Origin: Steromphala cineraria
Lineage: Eukaryota > Mollusca > Gastropoda > Trochida > Trochidae
Assembly (NCBI GenBank): GCA_916613615.1
Contig: OU744730.1
Coordinates: 3,503,582-3,567,581, forward strand
Direction of reading: 5' to 3'
DNA: 64,000 nucleotides
The position numbers were made by a program, and so were the translations under genes. This document shows, in pieces, positions 32,226 to 44,435 of the stretch. Each line of letters begins with the position of its first letter. The first letter of the stretch is position 1. Under the pieces are notes generated by a model, which was not told where the DNA came from, searched no databases, and worked only from the letters and a program-made list of their open reading frames with translations.

Positions 32226-33596
32226 TACACGTAATATGGGCCATGGCCTTGAATTCCGAATCAATAATGTCCGATTGTCTGTCTGGAATTAAAGATTTTA
32301 AAACAATTTAAAATCTGAATTCGAGTTAAGATAATAAAGAACTGTGAGCTCTGGCCTTGATAAACTTAGTATAGTATTAAATTGATGTTATGAACATGAT
32401 AAAAGGACAGATTACATATCTTTAAAACATTTTATACCAGATGAATAATTGTAAGAGTAAATGGTATTTATGCCCAACTTATTTCAAGAATGGAAAACAG
32501 CTCTTTAGTCTAGTAAGTGTTAATCCAAGTCCCAGCCAATCGTGTTTTTTCTTGATGCCCCTCTGTTATCAATCAGTGTCATAGAAATTGATTGAAATAA
32601 TTTAATCGACAAAAGCAATAAATGCTTGATTGATAGTTATTGGCAATTGTTCTCAAAATTACTTATATAAATGTTTATTTATTCATATTCAATGTTATCA
32701 AGTCTTCTCGGGAGTAATCTGTCCACTCTCCTGTTTATATGAAAACAAATTATCACATAACTTTCACCTTTGTCTGACTGTGTCATTAAATGTTTCCACA
32801 ACAGTTCATAAGGAGTGATTACAAATTTGGTTATTTATGTGCATTATCTGCAAATTGATTTATTTTCAAACTATCAATAGTTAAAAGTCAAAATGATGAA
32901 GTAAATTTAACCAGCCGTACATGGGACTAAAGTCCAGTCGCATATGATATATAATCCAACATTATTTAGGGCGGAAAACAAGTATCTCGCAAAAAATTTG
33001 TCAATATATATAAAAATAATGTAATCAGACTGATAATAAACGAACGTATTTTGGTGAAACAGTGGACATAAAAAAATGACGTGTGACAACAAATTATAAA
33101 GGGAATCATCAACGTGACTTGAGATAGCAGTATCGACCAATAAAATTATCAGAGTGTTTTGTTATCGAATGAAAAAAATAAGATACTGAAAAATGTCATA
33201 ATATTCCAAAACGGATTCGTTCATCCTTAATCGTCACTATTGGTTTTTCTAATTTGAGATTTTCAGCTGGTCCAAATAAGATTAATATTCTTAGGTTGGG
33301 ACATATCCGAGAAGACTTCAATGATAAATTAACCATAATGAAAAATCTGTAATCTTTGACCTAAATAAGTGCAGCTTGTTTTTTCACACAATTTAAAATA
33401 TGTATTAAATATTAACCAATATGTCTTAATCTGTCATGATTTGTTAAAAAACTTTACTTTAAACAAAAGTCACTGTCTATGGTAGTATGTTTAACCCATC
33501 CAGATGGCGACAAACGTATACAAGAACTTCTTGAGCTTATCATTATTATTTTTGTCCTGATCAAATATTACTTACTTCTATTCTTTATCATTCCAG

Positions 33597-35699
33597 ATGG
33601 CGACTGCCCAGAAACTAACTGACCATTTCCTGACATGCACCGTCTGTCATGAGATCTTCACAGACCCGTCCACTCTGGCTTGTGGCCACTCATTTTGTGG
33701 CCCCTGTATTGTTGGTTTCACCAAAACCAGAGCTGATGCCGTCAGGTCCAAGTCGATTCCATGTCCGTTCTGTCGGAGACTTACGAGAGTACCGAATCCC
33801 TCCGGACCTGTGGAGGAGTGGGCGGGGCAGATGAGACCAACCCTCTTACTGAAGGGTCTCCTCGATACTATTGGTCCTGGCACTAAAGGTAGGTACACAG
33901 ATTCATGTGTTCATTAAATAGCTTTCATTCAAACTAATCGAATAATTGGTCTCGCTTCTAGTATCTTCAAATTTATTTAAGATTTGTTAAATTGTATTAA
34001 TATATTCTGGCAAAGTTCTCGATTATGTCTGAACCTGTTCTGTTTTACAGACACTACAAACTGTAATTGGTGCCATGACGAAGGGGAGACAACTCCAGCA
34101 GTCAGTTGGTGTCCAGTGTGTGACGTCTCTCTCTGTTCCAATTGTCTCAAGGCACACAAACGGAGTCCTTCCACAAAACATCATGACGTGTCTGATGTGA
34201 CTGATGAGGTCAAGGCTAAGAGGAGGACAAAGGTCATGTGCCCTGAGCACAAGGAAGAGATTGTCAAGTTCTTCTGCAGAGATTGCAGGAGGACCTTGTG
34301 CCAGTCATGTTGTATCCTCTACCACCGGAAGTGTGAGTCGGTTGTGTCTCTGGAGTCCATGCTGCCGGAAATGAGAAGCTCATTGGAGAAAAAGAAGGAA
34401 ACAATGATGAAGAAATCCAGACTCGAGGAGAAACAACTGGAGTCACTCAAATCCAAATGTAAGGAGCTTGAGGAGAACACATCATCCATCAACTCTCAGA
34501 TTCGATTTAGAGCACAGAGCGTTATTGATGCTGTGAAGAAGGCGCAGGAACTACTGGACAAACTGACTGAAGTCACGGAAATAGAAATGGATCAACTGAA
34601 AGCAGATATCAAGGGTGGAGACATGGCTAGAGACATGTACCAACAACAGTCCGAGTTGATAGACCAGGCTCTGAACTCTGAAGGCGAGATGGACATGTAT
34701 GATCTGTACCAGTCCATTGAGTCCGAGGCTGCAGAGTCTGTAGGAGACGTGAAGAAGAGAGGAACGAGGACTAGGATAGAGTTCTCACAGGATGTGGACG
34801 GACGGGACAGAGTACTGAGAGAACTGTCACGGGGGAAGATTCAAGTCCTTGACGTAGCTTATCTGGAAACTGTGTCTACACCTGTACTTAGTCAAACTGT
34901 TGACTGCAGAACCAAAAAGGACCAAGATAAACCACACCTTCTGGATATTGTAAACATGGAAGTTAAAGGACTAGATACCCTCATTGTAACTGACTTCAAA
35001 AACAAGTGTATTAAATCTTTCTTCAAGAGAAACAAGAAACAAAAATACAGTCGACTGAAAATGAACAGTGGCCCAAGGATGATTGCTATGTTGCAGGACA
35101 ACAAGATAGCTGTAACACTTCCTGACTCTCAACAAATAGCAATAGTGTCAGTGACCCCTGACCTGACCCTCGACTCGACCATAATAACACAGAAGCAGTA
35201 CTATGGTCTGACTACCCTCACATCAACAACACTAGCAGCAAGTACTCACTATCCTCCCTGTGTAGATATCATAGATAGGAGTGGGAAGGTGATGCGATCT
35301 ATCAGTCCAAAACACAATGGAGAGAACATCATACAGAAACCATTCAACCTCTGTACCACAAGACAAGGGAACATACTGGTATCTGACTGGGAGACCAAGT
35401 CTGTAGTGTGTGTGACTCCCCAGGGAGAGGTGGTGTTCAACTACTCCCCTACAGGAGACAGAGCACTGCAGTTTCCTACAGGTATCACCAGCACTGCTAC
35501 AGGACACATACTCGTGGCGGATGATGATGAAGACAAGGTGATGCTGCTGAGAGAAAGTGGAAAGTTTGTGAGAGATCTACTGACATCACAGCGGGGTCTC
35601 GATGGTCCTCTGGGTATAGACTGGGATGAGAGAGGAAGAATTTACGTCACACATTGGACTGATACTGGTGATAATGTCCAGGTGTTTACCTTGAAGTGA
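33597..35699 (+). CDS. TRIM protein A: RING, two B-boxes, coiled coil, NHL-like propeller (join 33597..33888, 34051..35699)
   Basis: Two coding exons join in phase at AAAG/GTAGGT and TTTTACAG/ACAC to give 646 codons. Residues 14-59 form a C3HC4 RING (C14, C17, C29, H31, C34, C37, C56, C59). B-box 1 spans about 102-142 (C102, C105, C118, C121, C126, C129, H133, H141/142). B-box 2 spans about 161-192 (C161, H164, C173, C176, C181, C184, H189). A coiled coil follows to about 320, with an acidic linker, then a propeller with repeated DxxGKVxxSI-like strands ending FVRDLLTSQ..GIDWDERGRIYVTH..NVQVFTLK. The layout is that of the TRIM2/TRIM3/TRIM71-like class, so it should act as a RING E3 ubiquitin ligase that binds targets through the propeller; substrate unknown. 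The ATG lies directly after an acceptor (TCATTCCAG), so an upstream non-coding exon is expected. All zinc ligands are present and no defects are seen. Confidence 0.9.
33889..34050 (+). other. Intron of TRIM gene A
   Basis: 162 bases, GTAGGT donor, TGTTCTGTTTTACAG acceptor. If retained, translation stops after nine extra codons (GRYTDSCVH), leaving a RING-only peptide of 106 residues. Confidence 0.8.
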
Positions 35700-36190
35700 T
35701 GTAACTGTTTTCGTGATTTAACGGTTTTTTTTCACCTGGTTTAATGTACATAAGTTTAAGTATGTTAAAACTCAACGTGTCTTCAACATTCTTAATTTTG
35801 ACAAACTTCAGAACTAACACTTTTAATAATGTGGGAATTAAAACTTTGAATGTGCTATGTTGGAATTTCATGTCAACAACAAAAGCAATATTTACTCATA
35901 ACTTGTGTATACATGGACATTTATTGTAATATTCGAGGTTTTATGCACTTCTTCAAACAATCATATCATCCAGATGTATATGAACGGAAAAATATCACCA
36001 GGTGCTAGATAAATATACCTTTGTAATTTCAAGTGAGCTTATTATGGCTTTTAGGATTGTAATATATCAAAAAATTCATCAAGTGTAAATGTGAATTTTG
36101 ATTTGATTTCAAAATTTGATTTAATTAAATAATGTTTTGCTATCTTTGCCGAGATTGAGCCTTATAAGTTATAATAACTGTGTCATAATC
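35700..36190 (+). other. 3' UTR and flank of TRIM gene A
   Basis: Collinear with 200-476 plus 1422-1631 and with 47870-48310. It contains the uninterrupted GATGTATATGAACGG target of the solo LTR at about 35971. The AATAAA seen in the left-edge copy is not kept at the same place. Confidence 0.6.
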
Positions 36191-36941
36191 CACTATCATT
36201 ATGTAAATGATGTAAAACTTTGTATATTTATGTTTACAAAACTGCATTGTACATTTCTTGCACAAATAAGATTTTTAAATAAGATAATACTCTATTTATT
36301 ATGTTCGTTGTTTTCTTCTTCATGGGACACACGTGTTATCAGCCAAGAACTAATAATTTACTTTTCTTCTTAGTAACTTCTGCGTTAGGGATTATTTCAT
36401 GTCAAGGGGTAGGTTGATCCAAGAGTCCGTTACTGGTGTGATGTCATAAAACATTCCTTACCAAAAACCATTGTTTAGTTACGCCAATTTCTCGCATCTT
36501 AATCTTTCAGTAAAGGTTACAAGTTAAGTTTACACCTGTGGACTGATAAATGGTATACTTCACTGAAATGATACGGTATTCAATGGTAATTATATGATAG
36601 TAACTTAGTGAAACTTACAAGTTGGAGCCAGGGGAGATAATCCATCTCTCCTGATGGCTCTTGTTCATATCTTGTTGAGAGTTTTCAAGACGTCATTGAT
36701 TTGCACTGTACAGTCGCCTTCATGTGTAAACAAAGCGCTCGTAAAATCATCTCTATTTCTTGGTTAATCTTGTTCAGCTGAGAATTCCTACTTTACAGGT
36801 TTAAGGTCATTGAGACGTTGACGAACATATTAACCCGACTTTATTGGCACGGTTTAAGTTATAATAGGAATCTCTGTAAGATAATAAGAACTGTTAACTG
36901 CAAGACAATTTTTTTCTGTACATGTTAAGCTTGGAGACTAC

Positions 36942-37003
36942 CATCTTCACAACGTCACGGGCGAAACGAAAAAGTTTTTAAACGATCTTGCCGTGGGAAG
37001 ATG
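36942..37003. mobile_element. 62-bp TIR micro-element with 9-bp target duplication
   Basis: Ends CATCTTCACAACGTCACGG and (complement) CATCTTCCCACGGCAAG. Flanked by GGAGACTAC on both sides (36933-36941, 37004-37012). Block B has a single GGAGACTAC at 49453-49461 with no insertion. A related sequence, GCCGTGACGTTGTGAAGAT, occurs at 42455-42473. Nine-base duplications are typical of Mutator-like elements; that assignment is inference. Confidence 0.65.
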
Positions 37004-37489
37004 GGAGACTACATTTCCTATCACAAATGATTGAAAGGGGTTCACACTAAAATGGTTACAGTTTTTGCTTGATATTGATAATGTGTCCTTCGAATTTGAA
37101 TAATAGGGTTAAGGTGTAGGATGTTTGGTCATCTTATGTTGATGTATTTGGCATGAGCGAATGATCATGAAGAGAAGTGGTTATAATTTGTTTTCTAAAA
37201 ACTTACTTTTGTCGTGTGAAGAATATTATTTTGTCATTGGCTATTTATGAAACGATAATCATTTTGATTCCACAATGTACACATATTCTAAACTAATATT
37301 TCCCGTTCAGACAAAAACTATGATATCCAACAAAACTAAAAGTTACAGTTTGAGTTATTATATGAATTAAACTGTCTGCTACTTTGATATGTAAGATAAT
37401 TGTCACATCCCTTTAAATATCTAAGTTTGTGAGAGGAGTTAATATCAAATCTTATTTAGAGTCAACAAAGCGTACATATAATATCACAT

Positions 37490-38302
37490 TTGGTTTAAAC
37501 ATATTTATTTCAATAAAGAATTGGATTGGTAAACAAGCTAAAAGTTTATGTTAATACCGCTCCAAAATACAAGATGTAGAACATGTCATGGTGAATTTAC
37601 AAAAAAATATATATATCATTTATACAAACGCCAACAAGGTACACAACAAGTCATTGTGAATTTACAAAAGTTGTCTTATAATCTATAAAAACGCCAACAC
37701 GATAACGAATGGTTGTTTAACAATATATGCTATTTATCTAAATAAATAAACACCAACAATCTTAAACACTACAACATAAAAAAAATGCCTATAATTCATA
37801 TTTTATAAATCATTATTCAATTCATCAATAAGTTGCAAATCTGCCAGTTAAATTTATTAATTCGTGCACAGATATCAACAGTTCATTATTAACACAAGAA
37901 GAACAATTTGGGTTTCCAAATAAGACCGATCTCAAATCAAAACCTTTATGATAGAAGAACATATTTTGCCTTATATGGGTGTACAGAGGACATGTAAAAA
38001 AGTAATGTGTCGAATCTTCATAGTTATGGCCACAGGAACAGGCGGGAATTTGTGATACAAATCTTCAAACTTGTGAGCATTTAAATCGCTGCATTCAAGT
38101 CTAAGACGAGTGTGTATTATTTGAGTTAATCTACTACCAAAATTGAAATTTAAATTACTATACATGATAGTTTCATTGGCTATAGCTTTTTTAAAAGTAG
38201 ATAAAGATGGCGAATTTCTATGTTCTATCGGGAATGAATTCCATAGTTTAACCGAGTCTGGAAGGAAGGATTTTGCATAATTTACAGTTTTACAGTTTAT
38301 GG
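37490..38302 (-). mobile_element. 5'-truncated LINE insertion private to block A
   Basis: Flanked by TATCACAT at 37482-37489 and 38303-38310. Block B has one TATCACAT at 49906-49913 and is empty. The minus strand encodes SFLPDSVKLWNSFPIEHRNS, then SRLTQIIHTRLRLECSDLNA. After a frameshift near 38055 it continues CSCGHNYEDSTHYFFTCPLY, a LINE C-terminal knuckle with a CSCG start that differs from the other LINE families here. The 3' end is at 37490 and has AATAAA-rich sequence but no long poly(A). Confidence 0.85.
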
Positions 38303-39763
38303 TATCACATATAGCCACATATTCAACGTTACACAGTAAACGTGCATAGAAAATTGTTTTGTTTTGTAGGAAAGGTAGGAAATATATGTAAACATTAACA
38401 AACGACAACATGCCCCTTTGGAGCTCGTTGATTATTTTTTAGATCCACTCCTCCTTATGCATTCTCCATTACGTAATGTCTGAATCTCTGACAAATATTT
38501 GTGTTTTAAGTTATACTAAAAGGGGGAAATTTGAACAAACAGAAATTCCAAAATGTCCCTTTAACGCCTTATGAAAACTCTAAAAAGAGGAAAAGAGGAT
38601 TCTTACCTGCCTCTATTTTTCTATTTTTCTTATTTCTGTATCTTTTAACCCCTTTCCTGCTTCAATAATATAACTTTGATGTTAACCACGTGCCATTATT
38701 TATGTGACGTCATGGAATATCTATACATATTCTATATAAAATTCTGCTTATCCTTTTTGTTAGGCAATATTTGCTTACCGTATCACGCACAACAATTTAC
38801 TGTTCAATTTGCTATTAAAGGGTGTCAAAAATTGTAAATATTTTATTAAGAATGAATGGCAATGCTGTTAAAAAATACTTGTTGTAAATATGAACTTTCA
38901 TTGCCTGGTAAAATGTTATATAGTTATATAAGATCTAATTCATTTTTCATTTTTCATTTCAGTATACACGATGGTTTGTTTAATTCATGTGTACATCTGA
39001 TATATATCCGGACATTGTTTCTTAATCGTTTTGTTGTTCATTGTTCCTCGTAAAGCCATTAACAAACAATGAGTGGAAAATGAAACTATGCTTTGGAATC
39101 GTTCGTTTGTTTTCCCAAAACATGCATTCAGCCTGCGAAGAAATAATTCTCAAATGTTCAACATGACATATATTCATAGTAAGTGATATGTTGAATATTG
39201 TAAAGTATCCAATTTCATTTCCCAACCTCAAATTAATAAAAGGTGTTCACACACAAATGGCCGCAAAATTAGTTACTTAATGTCTTCTTCAACGACTTGT
39301 GATAATTGGGTTTGTATATAAAATAATTGACCTCTGAAGATAATACATTTGACGAAACTAATATTTGCTGAGAAATGTTTTGGGAATAAATTCAGAAAAC
39401 CCCTGCCCCTTGAACGGAAGACTACAATTGGAAGACTACAATTGTCAGAGTTGCGTAGGGGCTCTCCTCTTTAAACAGTTTCATATTCACAGAGTAACTA
39501 TCTGAGATTATACCACATCGCGAGACGTCCTCAAAAGACATATTTGTAAATTCAACTAGTATCATATATACCTTTATCCAAGAGACTCTCAATTTTTTAG
39601 AAAAGACACGTTGAGTTTAACATTTTTATTCAAATGAGTGCAGCTTATCCAACTTCGTAAAACCCTATGTACAGTGCTTACATATAATATTGGAATATAA
39701 TAACGCATGTTTATGCACATGGAGAACAAAGAGAGATACAGAGATAAGGTATATAGGTTATCG

Positions 39764-39880
39764 ATAAGACATGTTCCACGGGCATTATCAATAATAAAGG
39801 ATGTTTGCTCGCGGGCCCACGGGCAAATCACGAGGGCAAACATCCTTTATTATTGATAAGGCCCATGGACCATGTCTTAT
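39764..39880. repeat. Foldback with 45-bp arms
   Basis: The left arm 39764-39808 (ATAAGACATGTTCCACGGGC...) and right arm 39836-39880 pair at 42 of 45 positions. The loop is GC-rich and contains its own CCCACGGGCAAATCACG. It lies just beyond block A. Like 32114-32225 it has a GC-rich centre in AT-rich DNA, but the arms are unrelated. Confidence 0.7.
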
Positions 39881-40030
39881 CTATTTTATAAACCGCCAAC
39901 TAGTTATAATAACACTGATTGGACCGATGACGTGAAAGGATGGGAAATAACAGAGGCAGCCGTAAAATATCAAAGAAACCCAAAAAAAGGCCTTTGTTAT
40001 AAGAGGACCTAACAAAAGACCTCTGTCAGC

Positions 40031-40111
40031 GCTGTCATAATAGCTCAGTAGTCAGTGCATCGGGTTTAGCGTTCAGGACTGTAAACTCCGCTGGTTCGAA
40101 TTCGAGACGGC
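40031..40111 (+). tRNA. tRNA-like sequence (pseudo-tRNA or SINE head)
   Basis: An A-box-like TAGCTCAGTAGTCAGTG and a B box GGTTCGAATTC are correctly spaced, and GCTGTC can pair with GACGGC as an acceptor stem. The T stem is mismatched (GCTGG against TCGAG) and the D stem is poor, so a working tRNA is unlikely. A pol III-derived relic is the better reading. Confidence 0.35.
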
Positions 40112-40124
40112 GTATCAAATCGAT

Positions 40125-40492
40125 CCAAAGAGAAAATAGAATTTGAAAACTATGTTATATGAGAGAAATAGAAGATGAATATGATTTCGTTTTAAATTGT
40201 CCGGTTTATAATCCTCTTAGAAAGTTGTATATTAAACAATAATAATTTGTTTATCCATACAGGTTTAAATTTGCAGAATTGTTAAATAAGAAAAATCATG
40301 GAGTTCTAAAAAATCTGTCCATGTTTGTATACAATGCCATGTTGTTCAGATCAGAATATGTTTCAAAACATAATGTAAATTTAACTTAATTATTATCATA
40401 TTTATGTGAACTACAAATGCGTGTACATGTTGTTATGTTAATGTATTATACTACAGGCCTGTGGCCTTTCAGTACCGGAAATAAATTAATTG
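40125..40492 (+). pseudogene. LINE C-terminus with complete 3' end
   Basis: Encodes REIEDEYDFVLNCPVYNPLR, stops, then FAELLNKKNHGVLKNLSMFV. The untranslated 3' end has ACTACAGGCCTGTGGCCTTT and finishes in AATTAATTGATTGA, like the element at 7021-7560 (same family). The TRIM fragment begins directly after this tail. Confidence 0.65.
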
Positions 40493-40605
40493 ATTGACCC
40501 CTGACCTGACCCTCGATTCGACAATAACAACACAGAAGAGGTTTGTTGGTCTGGCAGCAGGTTCTTACTATGTAGCAGATGTCATAGAGAGGAGTTGGAA
40601 GTACA
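40493..40605 (+). pseudogene. TRIM propeller fragment
   Basis: CCCCTGACCTGACCCTCGA is followed by the family frame PDLTLDSTITTQK. An internal deletion of about 25 bases and then AAGSYY..DVIERSWK match residues of the complete genes near 35154-35287. It is broken and isolated, and marks another lost copy between genes A and B. Confidence 0.7.
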
Positions 40606-42794
40606 AATATGACCAGCCTTAACCTAATGGCCCTTCCAAAGGAATGAGAAGTGTTTAGTTAACGGATTAAATAAATTTATTCCAAAATGGTATAATTATA
40701 GCTTTTTGTGTCAACAAGGATATTAAACGCTGTGAGCTTCATCCAAATAACGATGTGACGACTTCTAATACTTCACCTCATGCATGATTCTTCAGATTGA
40801 TAATAAAAACAATTACGCTTGAATCATGCTGTAAGTTTCAGAATGACTCGAGTGCAATTAGAATATTGAATTAGATTATTGAAACAGGTATCATTGGGAT
40901 TGTCCTATTTCTTCAAGTAATCAAAGAAAATAATAGTTAACCATATATTTTAACTAAGTATTAAGTACTAACGTTTTGAAAACCTCTTAATAAGTCACAT
41001 ATATTTAAAGTGGGTAATTTGGCTGTTTTAATAGTTTATCCCTTGTACTGTCTCTGTTTCAACACTAACAGAATAACAAGTTCTAGCGAAGCTAATGTTT
41101 GATGTAACACTTAAGAGCCAACAAATAAAACTCTTAACAATAGCAAATGAAGAAACAAGTGATGTCATCAAAACATTGCCATGTAAAATGTTTGTGCTTG
41201 CGTAAAAAAACATGTGAGTTTTTTAATACTGTGAAATATTTTTTCAAACCAGCAGTAAGCAAAGTGACTGAACCTGATTCGTTTGTACTGTATTTTCTAT
41301 TTAGTTAATAGTTGATTAATTAATAGTTATTCATGAAATGTAACATCTTCCCACAGTAAGACAGAAACATATGGAACCAACCTCTCTTTTTTCTACATAT
41401 CTACTTGTACCTTGCCTCAAAAGGCATAGAACACATGAAACGAAGCAGCGACACCTATCGCGATCATGAGTCAAGCCCCTCACCAACTTCTTAAAAAGTA
41501 GCCATTGAAATTGCCGTTTACATTTGGAACAAATTCAAAATATTAACAGACAAACTTTTGAAATCTATCCGATTGATATTTGATAACAAACGTTCATACT
41601 CAGCTACTCAGTATCACGAAAACAAAGGAAATAACTCAAATAAAGTTTTTCGTTCCCTTGTTAAAAACATTCAAAAGTAATTTTTAAACTGATTGTTTTT
41701 AAGGGTAACTTTTTTTCAACTTAACTGACTTGTTTTTCTTAATAAGTTAGAAGATTTGTCAAAACTGAGGCAATTCTATTTGAATTAAATAGAGAAATAC
41801 ACAAGACATTTCACAGTGGTCTATATTTACCTAATCAAATTATTTGATCAACAATCACACCTAAAATATTGTATTCTTCACACCATATTTAAATTGATTT
41901 ATGCACAAGCGGGAATTGTGATGCACAACAAACGATATCACAATTGTTATTTAATCTATATTTTTTATTTATTCAAGATGGAAAAAATCTATGTTATTTA
42001 CAGAAGCGAATGTCTTTAATGAACAAGCATTTCCTTATATTTAATAAATGTAACTATCCTTACCAAATAAACATTAAAATTAAAACATGTCAATGCAAGA
42101 ATGATTCAAACGTAAGGTCGTCTCATTCATATATACACCAAAATATCAATTGATAACACACTACTTAATGAGATGGAGTCAAAATACGCTCCTGCGTGGA
42201 CTTTTTTTTTAAAAGATAGATCATAAAGACCGCCTAAGGCACTTTACATACTATTTGAAATTATCTATTCAAATGTGTTTGTTTCAAGAGTGGTAAAGCA
42301 TCAGGTCACGGCGACGCAACAGTCGAAAAGTATTTGACAAGCTGTCTTGTGATTTGCTTGTTCAATGGTCTCACAGTGGGATAATCTGCGAGCCAAAAAG
42401 TGTGGCCCGTGATGTCAAGGGCGATGTCAACAAATTTGAAAATCTTCTTTCAGCCGTGACGTTGTGAAGATTGACTGAAATTACAATCACATATAAATTC
42501 TTATAAACATAAACATTAAAATTTATACATCAATGGTATATCAATATATACCTGGTAATTCTGATAATTATACATCCTTGGTTCAAAATTCACTGACAAC
42601 TATCATACATATCAAAGAAGGAAAGGGATCTAATTATTTCCCTCAGTCATTGTTATACACCCCCCAATCAACGAACTCAAAAGCCTTACATTTTCACTGA
42701 AACCATGTGACAAATGAAAAATAAATCTATTATCATGGTCATTCTGCTTTCACATCATTTGCAAACAGCTATCTTTGAATGCCCTATGATTATC
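40606..42794. other. AT-rich DNA without recognised genes
   Basis: Only the 42330-42475 stretch, with a GCCGTGACGTTGTGAAGAT end related to the 62-bp TIR insertion, stands out. Confidence 0.4.
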
Positions 42795-43134
42795 TTAAAG
42801 GGTCAATAGCGTTTTTTTTAAACCTTTTTACTTTCAATTTTTCACTGATAACTGTACGTTAATGCTTAATGTATAGTGTCAAAAATTTCATTACACAAAG
42901 CAATCACCCATTGTTAGAAAACAAATTATAAAGATTCATAAAAATGATTTTGGCGGGCATTTTCGCTTGAACACAATTTTTTGTAAGAAGAATTTTGGCG
43001 TGGCTAAACTTTTCATTTGATATGATTTATTACTGCTTCATTTAGTTTGAATAATTGTCTTTCAATTGGAGCAATATATTTTATTTTCATGACACCCCAT
43101 TATATCCCCCTAAAAAGTGCTACTGCACCTTTAA
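42795..43134. mobile_element. MITE-like element B
   Basis: Starts TTAAAGGGTCAATAGC and ends GTGCTACTGCACCTTTAA. The interior is collinear with element A at 31164-31531. No coding frame. Confidence 0.65.
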
Positions 43135-43470
43135 TGGATTTTACCTACTTTACAATCTTTTATCAGAATGTGTTGTGTGTGAAAGTGTTATGTCAAAATG
43201 CCTGCCGATGTTAGTTCAGCATATTTTAAGTTTAAGTTTAAGAGCAAGAAATAACCATCGCTCGCTTTATGCAAACATAAATAACTCATTTGATATAGAA
43301 TGTCGTTAAATATCCTTACTTAAACTCGAGTTTACTTCTTCTTGTACAGCTGTTAACCAATAATTTCCAAAGTTGACAATAACTGTTAAGTAATGAAGAA
43401 TAATAATCAATCCGCTACTTTGAATTGTATGTGCTTATATATACTAAATTGTTAATAACATTGAATCTAG

Positions 43471-43592
43471 CACCATATGTAACCACACTTAATCGAAATG
43501 AGATGCAAATTGAAGGCAGCATAATCGCAATAGTCAAATCGCCAGAGGAGAAGCAACAGTTGAGACCTGGGCTTGTCCTTCGTTTCAGTGAT
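43471..43592 (+). CDS. Possible isolated internal exon
   Basis: A 122-base stretch bounded by TTGAATCTAG (acceptor) and GTGAT/GTAAGTAC (donor), open in one frame: APYVTTLNRNEMQIEGSIIA, then LRPGLVLRFSD. The pattern GSIIAxV...LxxGLVLRF weakly resembles the juxtamembrane GAIN region of adhesion GPCRs. No neighbouring exon is recognised, so it may be a relic. Confidence 0.3.
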
Positions 43593-44435
43593 GTAAGTAC
43601 AGCGAACACTAAAGTTTAATTTTTACAAGTATTCATATTAATGTTCATGCCATGTTTTTCAATGAAAGATGCATCTTATTGCATACATGCAAGTATTCAA
43701 AATGTTATTGAGATATGGAGGACGATTCTGTTCGAAATAGGACATTATACCCTTCTCTCAGACACATTGATAATTCAGTATCATCCCATGCATCAAACTG
43801 ATAATCATAAAAGCTATGAAAGTAAGTGTCGACTTATCAGGTATTGTACACTATGTAGTACATTCATCTGAGTTGCTGTTCAACTTGCTATTTCTTGATG
43901 GGCCACCAATGATTATGTACACATGAGTCATATCATAGCATTTTCATTAGATTAGGCATGTATGAACGTTTTGCTACAGCTGTATTTTTCATTAATACAT
44001 TAATTTCATTAAAACAACATTCCTGCCATTTTACTTCATCCGCTATGAAGTTATCACAAATTGAAATGGCTCTTATTAACATGGGGTCATCGCAAAATCA
44101 AATGACTATTACTGAATAACGAAAGGCCATATAAGTTTGTAATCAAGTATGTCTTGTATACTAAAAAAACTCCAAAACACTGAACAACTGAAAACGTTCT
44201 TTGACAAAAACAGTTGTGCGCCGTAGGTATTTAAATCTAGTAGAAGTAAAAATTACGGACCATAAAAAATATACACGTTAACATAAAAAATCGTAAACCA
44301 TATGCCATTAGACTCGAATATACTCAAAACGAGTGTCAACACATAAAAATCTATTACCTGGGCTACAATTAAAAGCGTTTTGTGACAATGATTTTATGAA
44401 CAATTTCAAATCTTTTTGCAACCATTGAAAGATAA
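43593..44435. other. AT-rich DNA without recognised genes
   Basis: Nothing supportable seen. Confidence 0.4.

Larger units (their letters stand above)
32310..39520. repeat. Segmental duplication block A (contains TRIM gene A)
   Basis: Collinear with 44436-51150, from 'AGTTAAGATAATAAA' and 'TCTTGATAAACTTAGTATAG' through the gene and both flanks to 'AGTTTCATATTCAC'. Private to block A: a LINE insertion (37490-38302) and a 62-bp TIR insertion (36942-37003). Confidence 0.85.

Noticed and set aside
33984..34050. Upstream in-frame extension of TRIM exon 2 as a separate protein start
   Set aside because: This is intron sequence ending in a good acceptor; joining to exon 1 restores a full TRIM protein in both genes.
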